A stretch of DNA of 64,000 bases from Tridacna crocea. Taxonomy: Eukaryota > Mollusca > Bivalvia > Cardiida > Cardiidae. Positions 1 through 10,422 of this stretch are shown here, piece by piece. The DNA lies in assembly GCA_943736015.1 (NCBI GenBank), contig OX031065.1:50074992-50138991 (forward strand). Direction: 5' to 3'. Within the stretch, counting starts at the first letter, position 1. Each line of letters starts with the position of its first letter. The translations under genes were made by a program, and so were the position numbers. Under the pieces are notes generated by a model. That model was not told the origin of the DNA and searched no databases. It saw nothing but the letters and a program-made list of their open reading frames with translations.

Positions 1-350
1 CTACATGCAAAATTTGGTAGCCCTTGGCCTTATGGTTAGGTACAACTAGATTTTTAAAAAAAACCCAATATGTGACCCCCAGGATGGGGCCAAATTTAAT
101 TCAAGGACAATTTGAGCACCTTTGGTAGACAACCACTTGATAAAGCTAGATGCAAAATTGAGTAGCTCTAGGCCTTATGGCTTGGTACGAGAAGATTTCT
201 GAAGTTTTCCCTATATAAGCCCATATAAAACTTGTGATCCCCGTGACCGAGCCAAATTTGACCCCTGGGCTATTATTTGGGCACTCTGGGTAGAGGTCTA
301 CTAGATTAAGCTACATGCCAAATTTGGTAGCCCTAGGTCCTATAGCTAGC
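1..350. repeat. Tandem array fragment, HINE/pearl-like
   Basis: The phrase ctacatgcaaaatttggtag recurs in variants at 1, about 143 and about 309, a period of about 150-165 bp, with shared text on 'gcc ttatgg' and 'gtgacccc'. It resembles the internal arrays of the elements at 5.9 and 31.3 kb. It is cut by the left edge. Confidence 0.6.
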
Positions 351-799
351 CACTTGTGATACATTTGTACTTTTACAGTTCCCTCTGTAATTGCAATCTT
401 TCACAGACAAAAATTTTCACCACACCTTTTGTCCAAGTGATTCATATAAAAATTTTTAAAAGGTCATATGAAGACAAACATTGGGAAAAAGTGTTACAAA
501 GATTTGTGCTGTGTCAGCAGGGACAGACTAAAAAATCGTTAAAGATTTGTGCTGTGTCAGCAGAGAGAGAGAGAGTAAAAAAAATCATCTTGACAAACCT
601 GAATCAATCACAATTTTTGAAGAATATGCAAAGTCTATAAGATTTCTGATTCCAATAGCCGTCACACCTGTCAGCTCTATCTCATCCAAGCTGGTTTCTA
701 ATAACCCATCTGTGAACATGGCCCTGAAAGAGCATAACTATCACATTATTACATAAATAAAAAGTTTTATAGCAGAAAAGTCACAGACAAAAATCAGAG
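351..799. other. Stretch with a short direct repeat and a GA microsatellite; no gene seen
   Basis: The 23-mer beginning aaagatttgtgctgtgtcag occurs at about 497 and 541, followed by a (ga)n run to about 575. The short open frames here have no recognisable domain. Confidence 0.5.
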
Positions 800-1028
800 T
801 TAACCCATTACCACACAACCCCTACATTTGACGCCCCTGAGAAAGAAGCCTTTAGAAAACATGGTGGGAAAAGGAGAGAATGCTGGTAACCAGCATTTTC
901 TCCTTGTACCACAATGTTTTCTACCCTTCACAAAACAAATTTCAAATTTTCAGTCACTTTTATTTTGTCGTCTGCAAATGCTTTCAATTTGGACTAGTCT
1001 AAATTATTGTCATTTGGTAATGGGTTAA
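800..1028 (-). mobile_element. TTAA-hairpin MITE, subfamily A
   Basis: TTAA at both ends, CCCATTACC at the left and GGTAATGGG at the right. The remaining hairpin centre is gctggtaaccagc. Minus orientation by the internal 'gcaaatgctttcaatttgga' block. Confidence 0.85.
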
Positions 1029-1373
1029 AAGCTCAAAGGGAAAGCAATAATTAATGTGTATATCAATAGGAAAAACATTTTTCTGTAACATGACGAAAAG
1101 CACCTTTGACATTATAACAAATGTTACTCCACACACTTGCTTACCTCTTTACAAAACAACAACTTTTTCACTCATTAAAAATAAAACCTTATGCAGATGA
1201 CAGACTAGACATGACTTGAAAGATGGATTTTTCTTCAAAAGGGTAGAAAACAATGTTGCCATTTGTTGCATTTTCTTCTTTTCCCACAATATTTTAAAGA
1301 GCTGTTTGTTTTTTTCAAGCTGTTAAAACTCAAGATTTTTTGGCAATGTTCTTGGAACTCAATGCCCTCGCTC

Positions 1374-1581
1374 TTAACTCTTTACCTGATATGCCAATTT
1401 GAGGCTCTTCCATTTCAGCAGCAAATAAAGATATGATGTCAAAAATATATGATTGAGTGGAAAACATTGTGGGAAAAGGAGAAATTGCTCGTTACGAACA
1501 ATTTCTCCTTTTCCCACAATGTTTTCAAAAGCTGTCTGTTGTTGATGCGTCAAAATGAGTATCTATGGAGTAACGGGTTAA
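1374..1581. mobile_element. TTAA-hairpin MITE with GAAATTGCTCG core
   Basis: TTAA flanks. The central hairpin is aacattgtgggaaaaggaga, aattgctcgttacgaacaat and the pairing arm. The right end, ggagtaacgggttaa, resembles subfamily C. Confidence 0.7.
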
Positions 1582-1781
1582 CTCTTTACCAAATGAAATT
1601 TTTGGACTTGACCAAATTCAAAGCATCTGCAGGCAACAGATCAAATCTTGTTAATATGAGGATTTCTGGCTTTGATAGGGTGGAAATATTGTGGGAAGGA
1701 GAAATTTCTTTTATTCCCTCAATGTTTTCTATAGGCTTCTTTCTCATGGTCATAAAAAGTTGCGATTGAGTGGTAAAGAGC
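1578..1781 (+). mobile_element. TTAA-hairpin MITE, degenerate
   Basis: It shares the TTAA of the preceding copy. CTCTTTACCAAAT starts it and gattgagtggtaaagag ends it. The hairpin has decayed on one arm. Confidence 0.65.
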
Positions 1782-2082
1782 AATACAGCTTTTGAAACAC
1801 TACACAGAAAAGAGACTTTTTTATTACAAGCAACTGGTCTCTTTCAAACAAAGTTTTCAACATCTTTCAAAAAAGAGAAAATTTGATGTCTTCTGCAAAT
1901 ATTTTCGGTTGGTATGAGCCAAAAATTTGAGACCAACCAGAAAAGCTCAGTACCAAATTTCAGGCCAATTGTGGGTGCGAGATTCATTCTCATGTCTGGC
2001 CAACTAAAAACCTGCTTTTTAATAGTCTTTTGAATAAGTCTTACAACCAGATCCCAAGTGAAGTTGCTACACACAAAGCACA

Positions 2083-2312
2083 TTAACCCTTTACCACACA
2101 ATGCAGACTTTTGAAGACCCTGAGCAGAAAGCCTTTATAAAACATTATGGGAGAAAGATAAAATGCTGGAAACCAGCATTTTCTCCTTTTCCAACAATGA
2201 TTTCTCTCTTCTTTGATACAAATTTAAAATTTTCAGTCACTTTTATTTTGAAGTCTGCAAAATGCTTTCATTTTGGACCAGTCTAAACTTTTGTTGTTTG
2301 GTAAAGAGTTAA
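2083..2312 (-). mobile_element. TTAA-hairpin MITE, subfamily A
   Basis: TTAA-CCCTTTACCACAC at the left and GGTAAAGAG-TTAA at the right, with ctggaaaccagcattttctc at the centre. Confidence 0.85.
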
Positions 2313-2533
2313 ACAACCAGGCATATCACAGGATGGTTTTCATCCTGTATCTTGCATCATACTGCACAACATAACTAACTATCTTATGAAGGCATCACCC
2401 ATATGGGCAACTGGTGGCGACAATAAATAAACCAAAGTAAATTAACTCAAATTCTTTTATTTAGCAAAAAGCTATGAGAATCTATTTCTTTGGTAAAGTA
2501 TTTCTTTATGTATTGGCTATGAATTGTCACAGT

Positions 2534-2760
2534 TTAACCCTTTCCCAAACAACAAATTTTGGACCCTTCCAAACCGAAAGAGTTTGCAGACCACAATTTT
2601 AGATTTGGAGAAAATTGCAAAAAGTTCTCAAAAAGGGCAGAAAACACTGTGGGAAAAGAAGAAATTGCTCGTTACGAGCAATTTCTCCTTTTCCCACAGT
2701 GTTTTTAAAGACTTTTACTGCAGACACGTAAAAACCAGGGCTTGTTTGGGAAAGGGTAAA
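2534..2760 (+). mobile_element. TTAA-hairpin MITE, subfamily B (CCCTTTCCCA ends)
   Basis: Begins TTAACCCTTTCCCAAAC and ends gtttgggaaaggg. The hairpin core is gaaattgctcgttacgagca with perfect pairing, which differs from the GAAAATGCTGG core of subfamily A. Confidence 0.8.
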
Positions 2761-3127
2761 CTCTTTACCACACAAGAAAATTTTACACTGGTCCACATAG
2801 ACTATTGAAAGCATTTGCAGACGACAAAATAAAGGTGATTGAAAAATTGAACTTTGGTCAGGGAGGGGTAGAAAACACTGTGGAAAAGGGAGAAAATGCT
2901 GGTTACCAGCATCTTCTCCTATTTCCAGTGTTTTCAAAAGTCTTCATTCTCAGGGACCTGGGGTGTCAAATGAATGAATGAATGTTGTTTTATGGCGCAT
3001 TGACAACTTTGGTCATTTAGCATGCATATCTGTGTTAAAAGATGATAAAAGTACAGTTGTTTAAATCGAATAAAGTTTGAATACACTAACAGGGGTATCA
3101 AAAGTAGGGATTGTGTGGTAATGGGAT
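2760..3127 (+). mobile_element. TTAA-hairpin MITE interrupted by a short retroelement-like insert
   Basis: The left part is 2760-2967 and the right end 3090-3127 (aagtagggattgtgtggtaa). The insert at about 2968-3089 begins with (atga)n and contains 'tgttgttttatggcgcattg'. It is flanked by ggggtgtcaaa / ggggtatcaaaa, a likely target-site duplication. Confidence 0.65.
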
Positions 3128-3548
3128 ATTGTGTCTTATTTTATTTTATTTCTTGCATGGAGATGGGTACAGATGTCTCATATTTGGTATATAAGACATT
3201 TGAAGCTACCTCATCATTCTCAAATTACATATGTACATATACAATCATCCAAATGTATTCATGTGTCTATAATCATCTGCATTCACCCATTCCCTTCCCC
3301 AAACAAGTCTCCTGCAGGCTAATTTACAAACACCCATGTTAATTTATAGATAACAACATGATTTATACATGAAGACAATTGTGTGAATACATGTACACTA
3401 GAGTTAAAGGGGTAGCAGCTAGAATGCTAGTTACCAGTATTTTCTCCATTTCCTGCATTGTTTACACGAGCTTTTCTTCCTTTAAAGTCCTTGAGGAAAA
3501 GCACTTATACTGAAGGAAGTAACCTCCATACAATCTACGGTATTCATT
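3128..3548. other. AT-rich stretch; only a MITE remnant seen
   Basis: No coding signal was found. A decayed hairpin piece (agaatgctagttaccagtat) lies at about 3420-3450. Confidence 0.4.
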
Positions 3549-3778
3549 CTTTAATCCGATATGAAATGACAAAACTTTAGACTTGACCAAATTGAAAGCA
3601 TCTACAGATATAAATCATTTGTAGCTAAAATGGTAAGTTACGCATTTTATGTTGTAGAAAAGATTGTGAGAAAAGGAGAGAATCCCAGTCACCAGCAATT
3701 TTTCCTTTTCCCATGGAGTAATCCAAACCACCCTGTCCTTGGGTTGTTAAAATCCTCAGCTGTCTGGTAAAGAGTTAA
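3549..3778 (+). mobile_element. TTAA-hairpin MITE, degenerate
   Basis: The block 'gacttgaccaaattgaaagc' and the right end gtctggtaaagagTTAA are clear. The hairpin core is decayed (gaatcccagtcaccagc). Confidence 0.6.
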
Positions 3779-3997
3779 CCCTTTACCACACAATCCTGAA
3801 TTTGATGACCCTGAGACTCAAGCCTAATTAAAATACTGTGGGAAAAGGAGAAAATGCTGGTACATAGCATGTTCTCCTTTCCCCCCATAACGTTTTCTTC
3901 CTCTTCCAAACCAAATTTCAATTTTTGATTCACTTTTATTTTGTTGTGTCCAAAAGCTTTCAATTCAGAGCAGTCTAAACTTTTGTCAAAGAGTTAA
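3775..3997 (-). mobile_element. TTAA-hairpin MITE, subfamily A
   Basis: It shares TTAA with the copies on both sides, forming a head-to-tail cluster. The left end is CCCTTTACCACACAATCC. Confidence 0.7.
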
Positions 3998-4445
3998 CCC
4001 TTCACTACACAATCCCAGGTTTTCACTACCATAACGGTGCAGGATTTTAAAAACACTGACAGAAAACAAGAAAATGCTGGTTACTAGCTTTTTTTTCTTT
4101 TCCTTAATTTTTTTCTTCCCCTTCAAAAAACAACCCCATCAGTTGTTCTTCAACAAACAACAAAATTACAGACTTGAATACAAAATTGAAAATATATGAA
4201 GATGACTAGGATGATAATTCAATGTGGCTTGTATAAATAGGACTTGCCATTGAAAGGTTAGAAAACTTTGGAAAAGAAGAAAATGGCGATTACATGTATT
4301 TAGTAACATTTTTCCTTTTTTATTTTTTACACAATGCTTTCCACAGCTGTCTTTCTTTAGGTGATGGGGTTGGAGGAGATTTATTAGCAAATGCCTTCTT
4401 CAGCTAAAAAGTTTAAAATTTTGCATTCTGGTAAAGAGTTGATGA
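3994..4445. mobile_element. Two overlapping decayed MITE copies
   Basis: Begins TTAACCCTTCACTACACAATCC. Hairpin remnants lie at about 4060-4130 and 4255-4345, and the right end ctggtaaagagttgatg is at about 4428-4444. Confidence 0.5.
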
Positions 4446-4479
4446 TTCAAGAAGGTTTTTGACCTTTCACAAAGTTACT

Positions 4480-4706
4480 TTAACTCATTACCAAATGACA
4501 AAATTTTAGGTTTGTCCAAATCGAAAGCATTTGCAGACGACGAAATAAGTGACTGAAAATTTGAAATTTGTTTTGTAAAGGGTAGAAAACATTGTGGGTA
4601 AAGGAGAAAATGCTGGTTACCAGCATTTTCTCCTTTTCCCACAATGTTTTCAAAAGGCTTCTATCTCGGGGTCGTTAAAAGTCAGGATTGTGTGGTAAAG
4701 AGTTAA
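4480..4706 (+). mobile_element. TTAA-hairpin MITE, subfamily A, well preserved
   Basis: TTAA-CTCATTACC to GTGTGGTAAAGAG-TTAA. The central hairpin is near-perfect with loop ggttacc. Confidence 0.88.
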
Positions 4707-4739
4707 GTTCATAAATTACAAAAAAAGACTGACTCTTCA

Positions 4740-5000
4740 AGGAAATAAATGTACAGACTACTTTTGACGACCCTTGGAAAGAAACCTTTTGAAAACAGTT
4801 TAGCAAACAATACCTGGGTTTTATGATGCTGTGATAAAAGCCTTTTGAAAACAGTATGGTAAAAGAAAAAAATACTGGTATGACAATGTTTTCTACCCTA
4901 TCAATAAACAATTTCACTATTTGAGCCTCATTGAAACTGTTGTCTTCAAATGCTTTTAATTTGGACATGGCTAAAATTTTAATGTCTGGTAAAGGGTTAA
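4740..5000 (-). mobile_element. MITE fragments (two partial copies)
   Basis: 'gacgacccttggaaagaaac' followed by a second start 'ttttgaaaacagtatggtaa'. The right end ctggtaaagggTTAA is at 4997-5000. Confidence 0.55.
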
Positions 5001-5017
5001 CCCTTTCCCAAACAAGT

Positions 5018-5246
5018 TTAACCCCTTACCAAACAGTCCCTGTTTTTAGGACCCTGAAATAGAAGCCTTTTAAACACATTGTTGGAAAAGGAGAAAATGC
5101 TGGTAACCAGCATTTTCTCCTTTTCCCACAATTTTTTCTACCCTCCACAAAACAAATTTCTAATTTTCAGTCACTTTTTATTTTGTCGTCTGCAAATGCT
5201 TTCAATTTCGACCAGTCTAAAATATTGTCGTTTGGTAAAGGGTTAA
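5018..5246 (-). mobile_element. TTAA-hairpin MITE, subfamily A
   Basis: TTAACCCCTTACCAAAC to GTTTGGTAAAGGGTTAA. The hairpin is nearly intact with loop ggtaacc. Confidence 0.88.
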
Positions 5247-5446
5247 GACTTTTTCAAACGATAAAAGTGTGCAGAAAACAAATTTAACAATTCTACTTAC
5301 GAGCTACAGCCCTCTGATAGGGCAAAAAACATTGTGGGAAAAGGAGAAAATGCTGATAACCAGCATTTTCACCTTTTCCTATAATGTTTTCAAAAGTCAT
5401 TTTTTCCAGGGTCGTAAAAACCAGGGACTGTTTGGTAAAGAATTAG
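5243..5446 (+). mobile_element. TTAA-hairpin MITE beside the BTB exon
   Basis: Begins at the shared TTAA and ends ggactgtttggtaaagaatt. It stops about 20 bp from the 5' splice site of the minus-strand BTB exon (donor at 5466-5467). Confidence 0.75.
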
Positions 5447-5467
5447 ACATGAAAATTCAAAACAAAC

Positions 5468-5729
5468 CTGAAATAATCACTGCATGAGGCAAGTACAACT
5501 TTGTGGGCAGGAAACTTCTCATTCTCCACTACAAGAACCACATCAAATAACTGTTCCATGTTGCGCAGTTTGGTCAGACCAGCCAGCACCACGTCTCCAT
5601 GATCTGATGATTCAAACTTCACTTGCGGATCGAAGCCAGATTTATCAACGGCTGCTTGTATCACCATTTTTTAATCCCGTTGTTACAGTGTTATTGAATA
5701 GTGGCATGTAAATATTGTAGAATCAATTT
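5468..5729 (-). CDS. BTB-domain (kelch-like family) protein, first coding exon
   Basis: The coding part is 5468-5667 on the minus strand (66 codons plus 2 bases). The ATG at 5667 has context AAAATGG and an in-frame TAA two codons upstream (5671-5673). Residues about 40-66 read [20 protein letters not shown] followed by ASCSDYFR, the N-terminal half of a BTB/POZ fold: the FDV strand, the HKVVLA helix and the CSDYFR motif typical of KLHL proteins. The exon stops after YFR at a GT donor (complement of 5466-5467, TTCAG/GTTTGT). Upstream, a pyrimidine tract and CAG acceptor (complement of 5730-5732) suggest a 5'UTR part 5668-5729 and an earlier non-coding exon. BTB proteins of this family usually act as homodimeric substrate adaptors for Cullin-3 ubiquitin ligases; that role is inferred. 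The rest of the gene lies left of the window. Which member it is cannot be told from 66 residues. Confidence 0.85.
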
Positions 5730-5888
5730 CTGAAAGAAAAGAAGAGAAACATCTACTATTAACTCATTACCAGACGACAAAATTTTAGGTTTGTCAAAAT
5801 CGAAAGCATTTGCAGACGACAAAATATAAGTGACTGAAAATTTGAAATTTGTTTTGTGAAGGGTAGAAAACCTTGTGAGAAAAGGAGA

Positions 5889-7635
5889 CAAGAGGACCAT
5901 GATGGTCCTATATCGCTCACCTGAGTATATTTGTAACTTATATGGTTTATCAAGGGCAGGCTATTAATTCTTTTCAAATAAGGCATACCCTGGGGTTTGT
6001 CACAAAAATATGTTTACAGATTTTCTTCTTTGTCTTTGACCAGTGGAGCTAAAAGCTGCTGCTTATCATCAATCTTCCTCTTCACAGTGTCTTGTTCCCT
6101 TTTTGACTTGTAGTTTAGCCATTACCAGACGACAAAATTTTAAACCGTTCCAAATTGAAACAAATTGCAGACGACATTTTAAAATGTATCTAAAATGAAA
6201 AATAAGTGATCTATATGGTAGAAAAGATTGTGAGAAAGGAGAAATTGCTTGTTACAAACAATTTCTCCTTTTTAGATGGAATTGATTTTAAAAATTTCCT
6301 TCTATGATTCCATGTGAAATAGTGTGCACCAGGGCACAGAGCCAAAATATGACCCTAAGGAGATAATTTTAATTATTTTTATAAAGGGCCACTAGATGAT
6401 GCTACATGCAAAATATGAATGCTCTAGCCTTTATGGTTTGTCACAAGTAGATTTTTAAAAGATTACCTTCTTTGTTTCTATGTAAAATAGCCCAAATATG
6501 ACCGCAGAGGGATAATTCTAGCAATTTTGGTAGAAGATTATCAGATTTTGCTACATAGCAAATATGAATGCTCTAGCCATTACGGTTTGTCAGAAAAAGA
6601 TTTATTGAAGGTTTCCTTCTTTGTTTCTATGTAAAATAGGGTGTGCCCAGGCAAAGCCCAAATATGACACAAGGGGAATAATTTTAACAATTTTGGTAAG
6701 GGGTCACCCAATAATGCTTCAAACAAAATATGAACGCCCTCCGCCTTATGGTTTGTCACAAGAAGATTTTTAAAGATTGTAAAACAGGGTGCGCCCGGGC
6801 AGAGCCCAAATATGACCGCAGAAGGATAATTTCAACAATTTTGGTAGAAGATCATCAGTTAATGCTACACACTAAATAGGAATGTTCTAGCCATTATGAT
6901 TTGTCACCAGAAGAAGTTTTAAAGATTTCCTTCTAAATTTCTATGTAAAATAGAGTGCGCCCGGGCAAAGCCCAAATATGACCCCATGGGAATGATTTTA
7001 ACAATTTTGGTAAGGGGTCACCCAATGATGTTTCAAACGAAATATGAATGCTCCCAACCTTATGTTTTGTCACAAGAAGGTTTTTAAAGATTTTAAAATA
7101 GGGTGTGCCCGGGCAGAGCCCACATAGGACAGCAGAGGAATAATTTTAACAATTTTGGTAGAGGATCATCAGATAATGCTACATATCAAATATGAATGCT
7201 CTAGCCATTATGGTTTGTCAGAAGAAGATTTTTTAAAGCTTTCCTTCTTTGTTTCTATGTAAAATAGAGTGCGCCCGGGCAAAGCCCAAATGTGACCCAA
7301 GGGAAATAATTTTAACAATTTTGGTAAAGGGTCACCCAATGATGCTTCATACAAAATATGAATGCTCCCGGCCTTATGGTTTGTCACAAGAAGATTTTTA
7401 AAGATTTTTTCCATTTTCAGCCATTTTGTTGCCATGGCAACCAGAGTTTTTGTTGGAATTAAATTCTTTTAACAATTTTTGTAGAGCTTCACCCAAGGAA
7501 CATTCCTGCCAAGTTTTATCAAGATTGGCCTTCTGGTTTTGGAGGAGAAGATTTTTAAAGAAATTGTTAACAGACAGACGGACAGATGGACGGACGGACG
7601 GACGCCAGACGATGACGTTGTGCTCAGGTGAGCTA
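5889..7635. mobile_element. HINE/pearl-like element with about seven internal tandem units
   Basis: The left end carries a small hairpin (aggaccatgatggtcct) and cgctcacctgag; the right end carries ctcaggtgagc, its inverse, after a gacggacggacg microsatellite (7565-7605). Units of about 150-167 bp contain 'gcgcccgggcaaagcccaaa'; the phrase recurs near 6330, 6487, 6640, 6787, 6958, 7108 and 7268. This is the layout of bivalve pearl elements, later viewed as non-autonomous Helentrons (HINEs). No helicase or Rep coding is present. Confidence 0.75.
6114..6285 (+). mobile_element. MITE fragment inside the HINE
   Basis: cattaccagacgacaaaatt through a GAAATTGCTTG hairpin (about 6238-6272). It is embedded in the element that itself sits in a MITE. 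Confidence 0.6.
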
Positions 7636-7767
7636 AAAATGCTGGTAACCAGCATTTCTCCTTTTCCTACAATGTTTTCTAAAGCCTTCTTTCTCAGGGG
7701 CGTCAAAAGTAGGGATTGAGTGGTAATGGGTTAATTACCTCATTTCAGCAAACAACAGAATTTATGT

Positions 7768-7997
7768 GTAGTCTAAATCAACTCTTTACCAGACAATAAA
7801 ATTTTAACCTTGTCCAAATTGAAAACATTTGCAGACAACAATTTCAGCGTGGCTAAAATGGTGCAAATTTTCTTTGATAAACATTGTGGGAAAAGGAGAA
7901 AATGCTGGTTACCAGCATTTTCTTCTTTTCCCACAGTGTTTTCAAAAGGCCTCTTTTCCTGGAGTGTCGAAATTCCGCATTGTGTGGTAAAGGGCTA
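7768..7997 (+). mobile_element. TTAA-hairpin MITE, subfamily A
   Basis: The left flank is TCAA instead of TTAA. CTCTTTACCAGAC starts it and gtgtggtaaaggg ends it. The hairpin is preserved, cacaatg/cacagtg mismatch apart. Confidence 0.8.
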
Positions 7998-8009
7998 CAA
8001 GAATTTATT

Positions 8010-8190
8010 TTGCAGAATGACAAAATAAATAAGTCTCAAAAACTGAAATTTGTTTATGGGAGGCTAAAAAACATTGTGAGAAAAGGAGAAAACGTTTATT
8101 ACTTGAATGCTTTGTGGGGAAAGCATTGTCCTTCCCCTACAATGTTTTTTCAAAGGCTTAGAAAATTTTCTATTGAAAAAATGGGAAAAT
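8010..8190 (+). mobile_element. MITE fragment, decayed
   Basis: The block gcagaatgacaaaataaata, the arms aaaacattgtgagaaaagga and cctacaatgttttt are visible. Ends are missing. Confidence 0.5.
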
Positions 8191-8482
8191 TCTTGAAAAA
8201 GATAGTCAACCCTGGTTTGAACACCACATTTTGCCTCAAGAGGTGTTAAGTCAATAGCTGATACTGTTTTTGGAGGCATAATTTATCTAGATCAACAATG
8301 CATTTATACCTGAATATTCTAAATATCTTCAATTAAATTAAAATATATTTTTGGCAGAGAACATCATGGCAAAAGGTAAAATTGTTAACAATCATTAATA
8401 AAACAAGGAATGGTCAAGATGAGAACAACCAGATGTCAAAACCGTTTGTCCACCATGCAATTCTTTGAAACTGTTTGACCTT

Positions 8483-8660
8483 ACAGGCCCGTAGGAACAG
8501 GCGGGGCTGGGGGGGCTAAGCCCCAACAATAATTTTGACAACCATGGTAATTGAAACTACCCTTTGTCGCCGAGAGTTTCAATTGACGCATAATTTTCCA
8601 AAAAATACAAGTTAGCCCCCCCCCTCCCCCCCCCTCATGAATTTCTTCCTACGTGCCTGC
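8483..8660. mobile_element. Short element with GGCCCGTAGGAA-type inverted ends
   Basis: acaggcccgtaggaa at the left pairs with ttcctacgtgcctgc at the right (13 of 15). It contains a C-rich run (about 8612-8634). No coding. Confidence 0.55.
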
Positions 8661-8940
8661 CTTTTACCAAACAAGAAAATTTTGATCAGTCAATTTTAAA
8701 AGCATTTGCAGATGACAAATACAATCCGACTCAAATTATGAAATATGCCTCAAGAAGGAAGAGAATATTGCTGAAAAGGGAGAAAATGCTGGTTAAAAGC
8801 ATTTTCTGCACATCCCCGATTCCAAATATTTTTAACAGCCATTAAAACTTGTAACTTTCAGCCTACCTCAGACAGAAGACTTTACAAAACACCAAAGGAC
8901 AGAAACGGAAAAAAATGCTGCTAATCAGTATTTTCTCAGT
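8661..8940 (+). mobile_element. Two degenerate MITE fragments
   Basis: taccaaacaagaaaattttg with core aatgctggttaaaagcattt, then a second fragment about 8868-8940 with aatgctgctaatcagtattt. Confidence 0.5.
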
Positions 8941-8942
8941 TT

Positions 8943-9088
8943 TTAACTCTTTGATTTGGAAAGGTTAGAAAACATTGTGGGAAAAAGAGAAAATGCTGGT
9001 TACCAGCATTTTCTCCTTTCCCACAATGTTTTCAAAGGCTTTCTTTCTCAGGGTCGTCAAAAGTCGGGATTGTGTGGTAAAGAGTTAA
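8943..9088 (+). mobile_element. MITE, 5'-truncated, perfect hairpin
   Basis: The hairpin at about 8970-9033 and the right end gtgtggtaaagagTTAA are intact. The left third is missing. Confidence 0.75.
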
Positions 9089-9157
9089 AGCATTTTTTGT
9101 CCTTTGAAACCTTAAGTCCATCATTTGAGCTTCAAACAATCTGTGTTCTGCAACTGC

Positions 9158-9382
9158 TTAACCCTTTACTCAATGGATACTCCTACGCATTGCTTGTAGG
9201 AGCCTTTGGAAAACATTGTGGCTAAAGGTGAAATTGCTCGTGACGAGCAATTTCACTTTTTGTCACAATGTTTTCTATGCTATCAAAAGTTATTATATAC
9301 ATATAAGAAATGGCTTCATCCTTGCTGTTATTCAGGGTCAATTAGAGATACCATTAAAATACCGTAAGGGGTAAAGGGTTAA
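9158..9382 (+). mobile_element. TTAA-hairpin MITE, subfamily C (CCCTTTACTC ends)
   Basis: TTAACCCTTTACTCAATGG to ggggtaaagggTTAA. The core is gaaattgctcgtgacgagca, and the right half carries 'ggcttcatccttgctgttat'. Confidence 0.8.
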
Positions 9383-9414
9383 AGTTTGAGCAAGTCTGTA
9401 TTTTTTTGTGTCTA

Positions 9415-9775
9415 TTAAGGTAAGACCTGTGTAAAGGAAAACAGCTATTTCCACTAAAATATTATCTTGCAAAATTAGCTATAATTAAAAATGAGTATTA
9501 TTGAAGTACTTTCACCGATTCATTTTTTCCTTCTTTGAATGATCATTTATAATTCTAAAACCACTATATTCTCAATTAAAAAATAGATAATAATTACCTC
9601 CCCTTTCAGAAAACTAACAAAAGTACCAAAAAATAGTTTCAAGATAGACATAAACAGAATTTCTGATCCGTTAGAAATGTGCAAAAATATCATTTCTGCA
9701 TAAATCCTTATTTATCCTTATTTATCAACCAATAAGAATTTCCACCTGAAGTGCATTACACAGGTCTTACCTTAA
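9415..9775. mobile_element. Separate MITE family with 16-bp inverted ends and TTAA flanks
   Basis: TTAA-ggtaagacctgtgtaa at the left is mirrored by ttacacaggtcttacc-TTAA at the right. It is 361 bp with no hairpin core and no coding. Confidence 0.75.
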
Positions 9776-9811
9776 GGTTAAACTTTGGAATTTCCTCAAT
9801 ATAAAAAAAAA

Positions 9812-9990
9812 AGTCCATCCAAAGCATTTGCGGATGACACAAGAAAAACATAGATCATACTCTGGGATTTGTCTGACAGGGAAGAATAGTGCAGAAAAGA
9901 AGAAAATGCTGCATACCATGAGCAGCTTTTTTACCTGTTCCCATAATGTTTCAAATGCCTTCTACATCAGTGTCATGAAAACCAATATTA
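9812..9990 (+). mobile_element. Degenerate MITE fragment
   Basis: aaagcatttgcggatgacac and decayed arms agtgcagaaaagaagaaaat / acctgttcccataatgtttc. Confidence 0.5.
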
Positions 9991-10220
9991 TTAACCCATT
10001 ACCAAATGACAATATTTTAGACTGGTCGAAATTAAAAGCATTTGCAGATGACAAAATAAAAGTGACTGAAAATTAGAAATTTGTTTTGTGAAGGGTAGAA
10101 AACACTGTGGGAAAAAGGAGAAAATGCTGGTTACCAGCATTTTCTCCTTTTCCCATAATGTTTTCTAAAGGCTTCTTTCTCGTGAGTGTCAAAAGTAGGG
10201 ATGGTGTGATAATGGGTTAA
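9991..10220 (+). mobile_element. TTAA-hairpin MITE, subfamily A
   Basis: TTAACCCATTACC to gtgataatgggTTAA, with a large hairpin and loop ggttacc. Confidence 0.87.
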
Positions 10221-10422
10221 AACAGCAATGAGGTAATTACTGCTTTAAAATACAGGTTTGTTTGGAAAAAGATTAAAGGAAAATATTTCATTTTACATTA
10301 TTTTGAATACCTTATTACAATTACCATTACAAAATGATTTTTCTCGCATTCCTTTCTTCAATAACACATTGTGTTTTCAATCAGAAAATTGGATTCCTAT
10401 GGTAATTCCCTTACCATGTGTT

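Larger units (their letters stand above)
5759..7733 (+). mobile_element. TTAA-hairpin MITE split by a HINE/pearl-like insertion
   Basis: The left half, 5759-5888, runs from TTAACTCATTACC to gagaaaaggaga. The right half, about 7636-7733, resumes at aatgctggtaaccagc and ends gtggtaatgggTTAA. The two halves make one normal copy once 5889-7635 is removed. Confidence 0.8.

Noticed and set aside
7398-7719. Proteins of about 100 residues on both strands near 7.4-7.7 kb
   Set aside because: They span the HINE microsatellite and MITE core; repeat-derived frames.
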